NCBI RefSeq assembly: GCF_000799715.1
Contig: NZ_JUHG01000018.1
Span: 62,001 to 126,000, forward strand
Direction: 5' to 3'
DNA: 64,000 nucleotides
From: Martinezella rhizogenes
Lineage (GTDB): Bacteria; Pseudomonadota; Alphaproteobacteria; Rhizobiales; Rhizobiaceae
Shown here piece after piece: positions 41,492 through 51,328 of this stretch. Both the position numbers and the translations under genes were made by a program. The notes beneath the pieces were generated by a model. It was not told where the DNA came from, made no database searches, and saw nothing but the letters and a program-made list of their open reading frames with translations. Numbering within the stretch: position 1 is the first letter of the stretch; every line of letters starts with the position of its first letter.

Positions 41492-42325
41492 TCAAGATGA
41501 CGGAGCCGCTATCTCGATCGTCTTACCATCCCGAAGCCTGTCGGAGACATACCAGCCGTCCCATTGGGAGAACTGCTCGAATACTCTCTTGTATCCCTTG
41601 CTCTCCAGCAGCCTTTGTATCGCTTTTTCCGTCGTCGGATTGTTCTCTACCGATATGAGATCAAATTTGCGGTCGAAGCTGTAGGCGGACAATATATCCA
41701 GCTCGCTGCCCTCTGTGTCGATCGACAGATAGTCCACTATGGGCGGCGCCTGATATTTTTCCAGCAGATCATCCAGGGAGATCGTTTCCACCTGAATATG
41801 CTTTCCCTGGCTGCGAACATCGGAGAAGTGATCGCCCTTGGAAAAATCGGCAATCGCGCTCAGTTCGGGATCGGATTCATCGGTCGCGATAAACGTGACA
41901 ATCTCGTTGGATTTCGAAGAGACGCATTTGTGCTCGATAGAGGCCGTTCTGTTGGTCGCCAGATCCGTGTGCCAGATAGGATTGGGCTCCGCCAGAATAC
42001 CGTTCCATCCCAGCTTTTTTTCGAGCAGCCAAGTATTGCTATTCTTCAGTCCGTTTGTTGCGCCGAACTCTACGAAAAAGCCGCCTCTCTTCTCCGATAG
42101 CTCGAAACACACCCACAAATCCTGCATGATCTGGGCTTTGGACCAATTCCGCCTAGATAAGCAATAACTAATAAATCTAATGTCTTCATTTAAGATGATA
42201 TCTGATATCTGGGGCCGGTTCAGACGAATGGCATTGAATATCGTTTTCTGCATAGACTTATTGCTGTGAAATCTATCGAAAATAGCTGCCATGCTGGAAA
42301 AGGTAAGTTTTCTTACATCGAACAT
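41492..42325 (-). CDS. FkbM-family SAM-dependent methyltransferase
   Basis: 277 residues. The SAM-binding motif is GGFFVEFGATNGLKNSN, followed by NGILAEPNP and the acidic DYLSIDTEGSELDIL, all typical of FkbM O-methyltransferases, which act on sugars or other hydroxyl groups. The first ~70 residues are not conserved in short members. Base use is AT-rich compared with the core genes on both sides, which suggests acquisition. A role in modifying surface polysaccharide is possible, but no glycosyltransferase lies next to it. Confidence 0.85.
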   Translation of the reverse strand: MFDVRKLTFSSMAAIFDRFHSNKSMQKTIFNAIRLNRPQISDIILNEDIRFISYCLSRRNWSKAQIMQDLWVCFELSEKRGGFFVEFGATNGLKNSNTWLLEKKLGWNGILAEPNPIWHTDLATNRTASIEHKCVSSKSNEIVTFIATDESDPELSAIADFSKGDHFSDVRSQGKHIQVETISLDDLLEKYQAPPIVDYLSIDTEGSELDILSAYSFDRKFDLISVENNPTTEKAIQRLLESKGYKRVFEQFSQWDGWYVSDRLRDGKTIEIAAPSS

Positions 42326-42517
42326 TCTGACTATCCAGATGAGAGTATAAGTCAGATTAGACTAAAGTAACTTTACGTATCGATCAATACTTATGCGCGA
42401 CGATCGTGATGTGAGTAGCTCTCATAGCGTGCGCAACACAAAATCAGGCCGGTGACTACCGTACAAAACCATCGTTGCGCCTCGCCCGAAAACGGACGAG
42501 GCGTCTTTCGCTGGGGA

Positions 42518-43561
42518 TTACATCGGCAGCGGATACACCCGATGCACCTTTTCGATCTCCGCCAACACATCTTCCGACAGCGTCACATAGGCGGCGGCGA
42601 TATCGGTCTCGAGCTGGGCAATCGAGGTTGCGCCGATGATGACGGAGGTCATGAAAGGCTTGGTGAGGCAATAGGCGAGTGCCAGCTTGGACGGGTCGAG
42701 ATTGTGCTTGGCGGCGATCTCGAGATAGGCCTTGACGGCAGGTTCCTGCAGCGGCTGCAGGCGGCCGCCAATATCGTGGTTGATCGAACCGCGCGAGCCG
42801 GCCGGGCGCGCGCCGCCGACATATTTGCCGCTGAGGATGCCGCCGGCGAGCGGCGAATAGGCCAGAAGGCCGACATCTTCATGGTGCGACAGCTCGGCGA
42901 GATCAAGATCGAAGTGCCGGTAGAGCAGGTTGTACTCGTTCTGCGTCGAGACGACGCGCGGCAGGTTCTTCTGCTCGGCGATCGTCAGATATTTCTGGAT
43001 GCCCCAGGTCGTCTCGTTGGAGAGACCGAGGGCGCGGATCTTGCCGGCCTTCACCAGCTCGCCCATCGTCTCCAGGATATCGGTGATGTTGGCGACCACC
43101 TTTTCGCGGTCCTGGGTGAAGGGGTTGTAGCGCCAGTTCTGGCGGAAGTGGAAATGGCCGCGGTTCGGCCAATGCACCTGGTAGAGATCGATATAGTCGG
43201 TCTTCAGCCGCTTCAGGCTAGCGTCGATCGCCGCGCGGATATTGGCGGCATCCGCGCCCTGGCCGTTGCGCAGATAGTCGCGGCCAGAACCGGCGACCTT
43301 GGTGGCAAGCACGACGTCCTTGCGCTTGCCGGTCTTTTCGAACCAGCTGCCGATATACTCTTCGGTGCGGCCTTGAGTCTCCGCGCTGACGGGCGTGGTC
43401 GGATACATCTCAGCGGTGTCGAAGAAATTGACGCCCTTTTGCAGGGCATAATCCATCTGCCCGTGCGCCTCGGCTTCGCTGTTCTGCGTGCCCCAGGTCA
43501 TCGTACCCAGGCAAATCTGCGAAACGGAAATATCGGTGCGGCCTAAATTCTTATACTTCAT
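42518..43561 (-). CDS. NADP(H)-dependent aldo-keto reductase (Tas-like)
   Basis: 347 residues, TIM barrel. It starts MKYKNLGRTDISVSQICLGTMTWG. The catalytic Asp-Tyr of the AKR tetrad is in FFDTAEMYP, with Lys in VLATKVAG and His in YQVHWPNR. The family resemblance is to E. coli Tas. The physiological substrate is unknown. Confidence 0.9.
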   Translation of the reverse strand: MKYKNLGRTDISVSQICLGTMTWGTQNSEAEAHGQMDYALQKGVNFFDTAEMYPTTPVSAETQGRTEEYIGSWFEKTGKRKDVVLATKVAGSGRDYLRNGQGADAANIRAAIDASLKRLKTDYIDLYQVHWPNRGHFHFRQNWRYNPFTQDREKVVANITDILETMGELVKAGKIRALGLSNETTWGIQKYLTIAEQKNLPRVVSTQNEYNLLYRHFDLDLAELSHHEDVGLLAYSPLAGGILSGKYVGGARPAGSRGSINHDIGGRLQPLQEPAVKAYLEIAAKHNLDPSKLALAYCLTKPFMTSVIIGATSIAQLETDIAAAYVTLSEDVLAEIEKVHRVYPLPM

Positions 43562-43756
43562 GGGAAAACCTTGCGGATAACAGGAAATCTCTCTGGGGAG
43601 GGTCGAGCGAATTTAGGCTCGAATTGAGCAAGCGCAAGAAGAAAATTGCCCCAGTTCGCAACCGCAAAAGCCGTTGGCTACGGGGCTTGCGCTATTGACT
43701 CCACCGCAAACAATGTCATTTGGGAAGCGAAACGACCCCATAGGAAGCCTAATATA

Positions 43757-44698
43757 ATGACTGTAGCTTTCACATTTCCCGGCCAGGGCAGCCAAACTGT
43801 CGGCATGGGCAAGGACCTCTCGGACAATTTCGCCGAAGCGCGCGCCGTCTTCGAGGAAGTCGACGAAGCGCTCGGTGAAAAGCTGTCCGACGTCATCTTC
43901 AACGGCCCCGAGGACAAGCTGACGCTGACGGCCAATGCTCAGCCAGCGCTGATGGCGGTGTCGATCGCCGTCATCCGTGTTCTTCAATCGCGCGGTTTCG
44001 ATCTGAAAAGCAAGGTCGCCTACGTGGCTGGCCATTCGCTCGGTGAATATTCCGCTCTCTGTGCCGCCGGCACGTTCTCGCTCGCCGATACGGCGCGGCT
44101 GTTGCGCATCCGCGGCAACGCCATGCAGGCGGCGGTTCCGGTCGGCGTCGGCGCCATGGCGGCGATCATCGGTCTGGAACATGCAGATGTCGTCGCTGTC
44201 TGCGCGGAAGCCTCCGTCATCGGCGCCTGCCAGATCGCCAACGACAATGGCGGCGGCCAGATCGTCATTTCCGGCGAGAAGGCCCCGGTCGAGAAAGCCG
44301 CGGAGCTGGCAACTGCCAAGGGTGCCAAGCGCGCTATCCTGCTACCGGTCTCTGCTCCCTTCCATTCCTCGCTGATGGCGCCCGCCGCCGAAGCGATGCG
44401 CGCGGCACTTGCCGATGTTGCGAAATCCAATCCGGTCGTGCCGCTCATCGCCAATGTTCGCGCCGCTCCGGTCACGGATGCCGGCGAAATCGCCAATCTT
44501 CTCGTGGAGCAGGTTACGGGCCAGGTGCGCTGGCGCGAGACGGTGGAATGGTTCGCGGCCAATAATGTGACAACATTGTATGAGATCGGTGCCGGCAAGG
44601 TGCTGACGGGGCTTGCAAGGCGCATCGACAAATCGGTGAACGGGATCGCGGTGAATTCGGCCGCCGATATCGATACCGCGCTTACAAGCCTGCTTTAG
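43757..44698 (+). CDS. fabD: Malonyl-CoA:ACP transacylase
   Basis: 313 residues. It loads malonyl groups onto ACP for fatty-acid synthesis. MTVAFTFPGQGSQTVGMGKD opens the domain, the nucleophile is Ser94 in GHSLGEYSA and the catalytic His is in APFHSSLM. AGGAAG lies about 9 nt before the ATG at 43757; the frame is open upstream but the domain starts here. First gene of the fab cluster. Confidence 0.96.
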   Translation: MTVAFTFPGQGSQTVGMGKDLSDNFAEARAVFEEVDEALGEKLSDVIFNGPEDKLTLTANAQPALMAVSIAVIRVLQSRGFDLKSKVAYVAGHSLGEYSALCAAGTFSLADTARLLRIRGNAMQAAVPVGVGAMAAIIGLEHADVVAVCAEASVIGACQIANDNGGGQIVISGEKAPVEKAAELATAKGAKRAILLPVSAPFHSSLMAPAAEAMRAALADVAKSNPVVPLIANVRAAPVTDAGEIANLLVEQVTGQVRWRETVEWFAANNVTTLYEIGAGKVLTGLARRIDKSVNGIAVNSAADIDTALTSLL

Positions 44699-44723
44699 AA
44701 TATTACGGAACGAGGGACACCAC

Positions 44724-45461
44724 ATGCTTGATTTGACCGGCCGCAAGGCCCTGGTAACCGGTGCTTCCGGTGGTATCGGCGAAGAGATCGCAAGGTTGCT
44801 GCACAAGCAGGGCGCTATCGTCGGCCTGCACGGCACCCGTGTCGAGAAGCTTGAGGCGCTCGCCGCCGATCTTGGCGACCGCGTCAAGATCTTTCCGGCC
44901 AACCTGTCCAATCGCGAAGAGGTCAAGGCGCTCGGCGTCAAGGCGGAAGAGGAACTCGGCGGCGTCGACATTCTGGTCAACAATGCCGGCATCACGAAGG
45001 ACGGCCTTTTCGTGCGCATGAGCGACGAGGATTGGGACAGCGTGCTGGAGGTCGACCTCACTTCCGTCTTCCTCCTGACGCGGGAATTGACCCATCCGAT
45101 GATGCGTCGCCGCTATGGCCGCATCATCAACATCACCTCCGTCGTCGGCGTCGTCGGCAATCCTGGCCAGGCCAACTACTGTGCGGCCAAGGCTGGCATG
45201 GTCGGCTTTACCAAATCGCTGGCGCAGGAGATTGCGACCCGCAACGTGACAGTCAATTGCGTCGCCCCAGGCTTTATCGAAAGCGCCATGACCGGCAAGC
45301 TCAACGACAAGCAGAAGGAAGCGATCATGGGGGCTATTCCCATGAAGCGCATGGGCAACGGCGCCGAAGTCGCATCCGCCGTCGCTTATCTTGCTTCCTC
45401 CGAGGCGAGCTATGTCACCGGCCAGACGATCCACGTTAACGGCGGCATGGCGATGATCTGA
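44724..45461 (+). CDS. fabG: 3-oxoacyl-ACP reductase
   Basis: 245 residues, SDR that reduces 3-ketoacyl-ACP with NADPH. VTGASGGIGEEIA is the cofactor loop; the Ser-Tyr-Lys triad lies in NITSVVG and ANYCAAKAG. It is 25 nt after fabD. A hairpin follows its stop. Confidence 0.96.
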   Translation: MLDLTGRKALVTGASGGIGEEIARLLHKQGAIVGLHGTRVEKLEALAADLGDRVKIFPANLSNREEVKALGVKAEEELGGVDILVNNAGITKDGLFVRMSDEDWDSVLEVDLTSVFLLTRELTHPMMRRRYGRIINITSVVGVVGNPGQANYCAAKAGMVGFTKSLAQEIATRNVTVNCVAPGFIESAMTGKLNDKQKEAIMGAIPMKRMGNGAEVASAVAYLASSEASYVTGQTIHVNGGMAMI

Positions 45462-45472
45462 AATGGAAAAGT

Positions 45473-45500
45473 CTATTGGCGGGAACTTTCCCTCCAATAG
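45473..45500 (+). terminator. Hairpin after fabG
   Basis: CTATTGG/CCAATAG (45473-45479 with 45494-45500) encloses GGGAA/TTCCC. The folded stem is long but no T-run follows, so it may stabilise or attenuate rather than end the fabD-fabG transcript ahead of acpP. Confidence 0.4.
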
Positions 45501-45751
45501 CATGTTGAGCAACGCAGAAGTGGCGATTTTCTGGCTTTGCGACAGACTTAAACCGTGTTAAGCGGGCCATGACTGTGAACAGTCGCCCCGAAAATGTAGA
45601 AGGACTGTGCCGCGTATAAGGCGGCCGGGCCGGATCTCAGGGCGGGGTTGAACAGATTTGCCAGCGGCGCCAATAGGGGCGTTGCAGGCTTTGAACAGGG
45701 TAGGAATGTCAGACGACATTCTGATCAGGACATAAAGTCGAGGAAACCGAC

Positions 45752-45988
45752 ATGAGCGATACCGCAGAACGCGTAAAGAAAATTGTTATTGATCATCTTG
45801 GCGTTGACGCCGACAAGGTTGTTGAAGGCGCTAGCTTCATCGACGACCTCGGCGCAGACTCGCTCGACACCGTCGAACTGGTCATGGCCTTTGAAGAAGA
45901 ATTCGGCGTTGAAATCCCCGACGACGCTGCCGACTCGATCCTGACGGTCGGCGACGCGGTAAAGTTCATTGAAAAGGCCCAGGCCTAA
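45752..45988 (+). CDS. acpP: Acyl carrier protein
   Basis: 78 residues, acidic four-helix carrier of growing acyl chains. The phosphopantetheine site is Ser37 in GADSLDTVELVMAFEEEF. The 290-nt spacer upstream of it points to its own strong promoter, which fits the need for high ACP levels. A TTAA-N6-TTAA pair lies in that spacer (45548-45561). Confidence 0.97.
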   Translation: MSDTAERVKKIVIDHLGVDADKVVEGASFIDDLGADSLDTVELVMAFEEEFGVEIPDDAADSILTVGDAVKFIEKAQA

Positions 45989-46099
45989 TCATTTGCGCTT
46001 TTTGATGGGCGGGCTCTTGGAGTCCGCCCTATTTCGTCCGGCAAGGTCGGGCGTTCCATATTTATACGCATGGCATAAGAGGACGGGGGTCTGCAGGCG

Positions 46100-47362
46100 A
46101 TGAGACGTGTCGTTATCACGGGTACCGGCATGGTATCTCCTTTGGGCTGTGGCACGGAGGTGTCGTGGTCGCGCTTGATCGCCGGGCACAACGGCGCACG
46201 TCTCGTGACGGAATTCGAGGTCGAAGACCTCCCCGCAAAGATTGCTTGCCGCGTTCCGGTCGGTGATGGCAGCGACGGCACATTCAATGCCGACGACTGG
46301 ATGGAACCCAAGGAACAGCGCAAGGTCGACCCTTTCATCATTTACGGCATGGCGGCCGCCGACATGGCATTGGCCGACGCCGGCTGGCATCCGACCTCGG
46401 ATGAAGACCAGATCGCGACGGGCGTCATGATCGGCTCGGGCATCGGTGGCCTGGAAGGCATTGTCGAGGCCGGCTATACGCTGCGCGACAAGGGCCCGCG
46501 GCGCATTTCGCCCTTCTTCATTCCTGGACGTCTCATCAATCTCGTTTCCGGCCAGGTTTCGATCCGCCACAAGCTGCGCGGTCCGAACCACGCCGTCGTA
46601 ACCGCCTGTTCGACCGGCGCGCACGCCATTGGCGACGCAGCGCGCCTGATCATGCTCGGCGATGCCGACGTCATGGTTGCCGGCGGCGCCGAAGCGCCGG
46701 TCTGTCGTATCTCGCTTGCCGGCTTTGCCGCCTGCAAGGCGTTGTCGACGGACTACAATGATGATCCGCAGAAGGCGTCGCGCCCCTACGACCGCGACCG
46801 CGACGGTTTCGTCATGGGCGAGGGCGCCGGCATCGTCGTTCTGGAAGAGCTGGAACACGCCAAGGCGCGCGGCGCCAAGATCTACGCCGAAGTGGTCGGC
46901 TACGGTCTTTCCGGCGACGCCTATCACATCACCGCTCCGTCCGCGGACGGCGAGGGCGCGTTCCGCTGCATGACATCGGCCCTGAAGCGCGCCGGTCTGA
47001 CACCGGCGGATGTCGACTATATCAATGCGCATGGCACCTCGACCATGGCCGACACGATCGAGCTCGGCTCCGTCGAGCGGCTGGTCGGCGACGCCGCGTC
47101 CAGGATCTCGATGTCATCGACCAAGTCCGCGACCGGCCATCTTCTCGGGGCTGCCGGCGCAATCGAGGCAATCTTCTCTGTCCTCGCCATTCGCGACAAT
47201 GTCGCCCCACCGACGCTGAATCTCGACAATCCGGAGCGTGAGACGGCGATCGATCTCGTTCCGCACAAGGCCCGCAAGCGGGAGATCAATGTCGCATTGT
47301 CGAATTCCTTCGGATTCGGCGGTACGAATGCGTCGCTTGTCCTGCGGCGCTACGAGGCATAA
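46100..47362 (+). CDS. fabF: 3-oxoacyl-ACP synthase II
   Basis: 420 residues, condensing enzyme for chain extension. The Cys-His-His triad: Cys in VVTACSTGAHAIGDA, His in NAHGTSTMADT and His in SATGHLLGAAGAIEA. It starts MRRVVITGTGMVSPLGCG, the standard N-terminus. It lies between acpP and mltG. Confidence 0.96.
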   Translation: MRRVVITGTGMVSPLGCGTEVSWSRLIAGHNGARLVTEFEVEDLPAKIACRVPVGDGSDGTFNADDWMEPKEQRKVDPFIIYGMAAADMALADAGWHPTSDEDQIATGVMIGSGIGGLEGIVEAGYTLRDKGPRRISPFFIPGRLINLVSGQVSIRHKLRGPNHAVVTACSTGAHAIGDAARLIMLGDADVMVAGGAEAPVCRISLAGFAACKALSTDYNDDPQKASRPYDRDRDGFVMGEGAGIVVLEELEHAKARGAKIYAEVVGYGLSGDAYHITAPSADGEGAFRCMTSALKRAGLTPADVDYINAHGTSTMADTIELGSVERLVGDAASRISMSSTKSATGHLLGAAGAIEAIFSVLAIRDNVAPPTLNLDNPERETAIDLVPHKARKREINVALSNSFGFGGTNASLVLRRYEA

Positions 47363-47581
47363 TAACTGCGCCTAAATCCGAAAGGCGGGAGGGCTTTTCG
47401 GCAAGGCTATGAGCACCCTTGAATGTTGCCGCGTCCTTCACGCATCTCACCAGATGCTGTTGCGGTAATGTCTGATCGGTCGAAAGCGGAGCTCCATCAG
47501 GCTCCGCTTTATCTCCTGAACCTGCTTTTTGCCGCATTGCTTGGCCAAAGAGCAGGCAACGACAAAATGAAGGGATTGCCG

Positions 47582-48811
47582 GTGAGCGATACTAACCAGA
47601 GCAACGGAACTCCGAACGGGCAGAAGGGGCCGATCATCCCGAAATCGGCCAGTGAAGCGCTGCGTCCGGAGCGTGTTCCGGATCCGCCAAAGCGCTCGCG
47701 CAAGGCCCGCAGCCAGATGGTGATCTTCCTGAACTTTTTGATGACGCTGGTTGTCTTTGTCATCGCTCTCGCGATCATCGGCGCCTATTACGCCATCTCT
47801 GCCTATCAAAGCCCAGGGCCTCTGACGACCAACAGCAATTTCATCGTGCGCAACGGCGCTGGTCTCGCCGAAATCTCCAATCGACTCGAAGCGAACAACA
47901 TCATCTCCGACGCTCGCATTTTTCGCTATCTGACGACCACCTATCTGCATGATGGCGAGACGTTGCGGTCCGGCGAATACGAGATCAAGGCCGGCGCTTC
48001 CATGAAGGACATCATGGAACTGCTGAAATCCGGCAAGTCGATCCTTTATTCGGTGACCCTGCCGGAAGGGCTGACGGTGCGCCAGATATTCAACAAGTTG
48101 CAGGCCGATACCGTGCTCGAAGGCGATCTGCCGTCGGCGCTGCCGGCGGAAGGCAGCCTGCGACCCGACACCTATAAATTCACGCGCGGCACCAAGCGGA
48201 CGGAGATTGTCCAGCAGATGGCGGGGGCGCAGGAGAAGCTCGTCGATCAGATCTGGGAGAAGCGCGATCCGAGCCTGACGCTTGCCAACAAGCAGGAATT
48301 CGTGACGCTGGCCTCGATCGTCGAAAAGGAGACCGGTCTGGCGGATGAGCGCGCTCATGTCGCCTCGGTCTTCCTGAACCGCATTGGCAAGGGCATGCGT
48401 CTGCAATCCGATCCGACGATCATCTACGGTCTCTTCGGTGGCGATGGAAAGCCGGCTGACCGGCCGATCTTCCAGTCGGACCTGAAGAAAGAGACATCCT
48501 ACAACACCTATATCATCAAGGGCTTGCCGCCGACGCCGATTGCCAATCCAGGCCGAGATGCATTGGAAGCTGTTGCCAATCCCTGGAAGACGCAGGACCT
48601 CTATTTCGTTGCTGACGGCACCGGTGGGCATGTCTTTGCCGCAACGCTGGAAGAGCACAATGCCAATGTCAAGCGCTGGCGCAAGCTCGTTGCGGAGAAG
48701 GGTGAAGACCCGAGCGCGATCGCGGTCGATGGTCAGCCGGACGATGGCGCCGCCGCTACCGCCGGTTCCGGCGCTGCTACCGGCACACAGCAGAAAAAGA
48801 AGACGAACTGA
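47582..48811 (+). CDS. mltG: Endolytic transglycosylase MltG
   Basis: 409 residues from a GTG start with GAAGGGA 7 nt upstream; an ATG at 47567 is the alternative. A cytoplasmic lead of ~50 residues, one membrane helix (NFLMTLVVFVIALAIIGAYYAIS) and the YceG-like domain follow. The catalytic Glu is in LASIVEKETG, with RLQSDPTIIYG and YNTYIIKGLPPTPIANPG also conserved. It cuts nascent glycan strands in the periplasm. The C-terminal tail is Ala/Gly/Thr-rich. Confidence 0.93.
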   Translation: MSDTNQSNGTPNGQKGPIIPKSASEALRPERVPDPPKRSRKARSQMVIFLNFLMTLVVFVIALAIIGAYYAISAYQSPGPLTTNSNFIVRNGAGLAEISNRLEANNIISDARIFRYLTTTYLHDGETLRSGEYEIKAGASMKDIMELLKSGKSILYSVTLPEGLTVRQIFNKLQADTVLEGDLPSALPAEGSLRPDTYKFTRGTKRTEIVQQMAGAQEKLVDQIWEKRDPSLTLANKQEFVTLASIVEKETGLADERAHVASVFLNRIGKGMRLQSDPTIIYGLFGGDGKPADRPIFQSDLKKETSYNTYIIKGLPPTPIANPGRDALEAVANPWKTQDLYFVADGTGGHVFAATLEEHNANVKRWRKLVAEKGEDPSAIAVDGQPDDGAAATAGSGAATGTQQKKKTN

Positions 48812-48922
48812 TCCTTGGCCCGCGCCGTGCTTTCAATGGGACGCATGGGCGGACTCACGTTACAATCGTCCGCGATACGCTGATTTTCGGCGGATGGCGG
48901 ATCATAATCTTCGGAGGCTTGC

Positions 48923-49810
48923 ATGGTGCTGCAGTCCATGACCGGTTTTGCCCGGCGTGAAGGAACGAGCGGGCGCTCTCGCTGGGCATGGGAGCTGCGA
49001 TCCGTCAATGGCAAAGGCCTCGACGTCCGCTTGCGTCTGCCGCCGGGGCTGGAGCGCCTGGAAATTGATGTGCGCAAGCTGATCACCGACAGGTTTTCAC
49101 GCGGCAATCTCCAGGTTGGCCTCTCCGTGTCCGTCGATGAAAGCCGGGTCGAAGCCGTCGTCAATCAGGGTGCGCTGGCAACCGTGCTGGCACTTCGCGA
49201 CCAGCTGACGGGCATCATCGATCCCGCGCCGCTGCGGCTGGACACGCTGCTCGGCATTCGCGGCATCGTGGAGTTCAAGGAAGCCGAGGAGAGCGAAGAC
49301 GTGCTTACGGCGCGAGATGCCGACATCATGGCGGGCCTCGATGCGGCACTTGGCGATCTCAGCGATATGCGCGGCCAGGAGGGCCGGGCACTCGGTCAGA
49401 TCCTGCTCGGCCAAGTCGCCACGATAGAGGCACTGACGGCCACGGTGGAGCGCGATCCTTCGCGTTCGCAGCAGGAGATTGCCGCGAAGCTGGCAACGCA
49501 GGTCTCCATGCTCCTCGAGGGTGCCGCCAGCCTCGATCGCGACAGACTGCATGCCGAGGCCGCGCTCATCGCTACCAGGGCAGACCTGCGCGAGGAGATC
49601 GACCGGCTGAAGGCGCATGTGGCTGCTGCCCGCGACCTCATAGCCAAGGGCGGACCGGTCGGACGCAAGCTTGATTTCCTTGCACAGGAATTTAACCGGG
49701 AATCGAATACTATCTGTTCGAAATCGAATGCCGCGGCTGTGACCGCCGCCGGTATCGAATTGAAAGTGGTCATCGACCAGTTCCGCGAACAAGTCCAGAA
49801 TTTGGAGTAG
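48923..49810 (+). CDS. yicC: YicC-family endoribonuclease
   Basis: 295 residues. MVLQSMTGFARREG, ELRSVNGKGLDVRLRLPPGLE and the C-terminal REVNTIGSK-like segment (FNRESNTICSKSN) identify YicC, in which the E. coli member has been reported as an endoribonuclease. Its link with gmk is conserved across bacteria; here gmk starts 3 nt later. It is likely co-transcribed with mltG. Confidence 0.92.
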   Translation: MVLQSMTGFARREGTSGRSRWAWELRSVNGKGLDVRLRLPPGLERLEIDVRKLITDRFSRGNLQVGLSVSVDESRVEAVVNQGALATVLALRDQLTGIIDPAPLRLDTLLGIRGIVEFKEAEESEDVLTARDADIMAGLDAALGDLSDMRGQEGRALGQILLGQVATIEALTATVERDPSRSQQEIAAKLATQVSMLLEGAASLDRDRLHAEAALIATRADLREEIDRLKAHVAAARDLIAKGGPVGRKLDFLAQEFNRESNTICSKSNAAAVTAAGIELKVVIDQFREQVQNLE

Positions 49811-49813
49811 GCC

Positions 49814-50476
<663 letters not shown>

Positions 50477-50500
50477 TCCCGATCGGAGACTCTGATTAGA

Positions 50501-51328
50501 TCAGAGACAATTCGCCAACCTGCAGAACTCCTCGACGGAGAGCGTTTCGGCGCGTCGCTGCGGGTCGATATTGGCCTTCTGCAGCAGCGTTTCGCCACCG
50601 AGCGATTTCAGGCTCTGCCGCAGCATCTTGCGACGCTGGCCGAAGGCGGCCAGTGTTACCTTTTCCAGCTTGTCGACGGCGCAGGGGATCGGGTTTTCCC
50701 TAGGCGTCAGATGCACCACCGTTGAGGTCACCTTCGGCGGCGGCGTGAAGGCCTGCGGCGACACGTCGAAGGCCATGTGCGCCTGCGTGCGCCAGCCGCA
50801 GAGAACGCCGAGACGGCCGTAGTGATCGTCATCCTCGTCGGCGACGATCCGCTGGCCGACCTCTTTCTGGAACATCAGCGTCAGCGATTGCCAGAAGGGC
50901 GGCCAATTGCCCGGCAGTAGCCAGTTCACCAGCAGCTGCGTGCCGACATTATAGGGCAGGTTGGCGATGATCTTCACTGGGCCTTCCGGCACCAGCGCCG
51001 CGAAATCCGTCTTCAAGGCATCGCCCTCGATGACCTCCAGCCGGCCGGGATAGTGATCGGCGATTTCGGCCAGCGCCGGCAGGCAGCGCGCGTCACGCTC
51101 CACGGCGATGACCTTGGCGGCTCCGAGCGCCAGGATGGCGCGCGTCAGCCCACCCGGTCCGGGTCCGACTTCGAAGACAGTAACGCCTTCCAGCGATCCG
51201 GCGGTGCGGGCAACCTTCTGGGTCAGATTGAGGTCGAGCAGAAAATTCTGGCCGAGCGCCTTGCGCGCATCAAGGCCATGGCGCTGGATCACATCGCGAA
51301 GCGGGGGCAGGCCGTCGAGTGCAGCCAT
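50501..51328 (-). CDS. rsmA: 16S rRNA (adenine1518/1519-N6)-dimethyltransferase
   Basis: 275 residues, KsgA family. It dimethylates two adjacent adenines of helix 45 in 16S rRNA; loss gives kasugamycin resistance. SAM motif VFEVGPGPGGLTRAIL, catalytic NLPYNVGT (NLPY). It overlaps the pdxA stop by one base (TGATG). Confidence 0.96.
   Translation of the reverse strand: MAALDGLPPLRDVIQRHGLDARKALGQNFLLDLNLTQKVARTAGSLEGVTVFEVGPGPGGLTRAILALGAAKVIAVERDARCLPALAEIADHYPGRLEVIEGDALKTDFAALVPEGPVKIIANLPYNVGTQLLVNWLLPGNWPPFWQSLTLMFQKEVGQRIVADEDDDHYGRLGVLCGWRTQAHMAFDVSPQAFTPPPKVTSTVVHLTPRENPIPCAVDKLEKVTLAAFGQRRKMLRQSLKSLGGETLLQKANIDPQRRAETLSVEEFCRLANCL

Noticed and set aside
41398..41684. Plus-strand short frames at the end of the FkbM gene
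   Set aside because: Overlap the FkbM gene antisense and lack ribosome sites; AT-rich sequence alone explains them.
42452..43546. Plus-strand open frame antisense to the aldo-keto reductase
   Set aside because: Shadow frame; the aldo-keto reductase has all catalytic residues.
47447..48658. Minus-strand open frame of 403 codons antisense to mltG
   Set aside because: No domain; mltG has membrane helix, catalytic Glu and conserved motifs.
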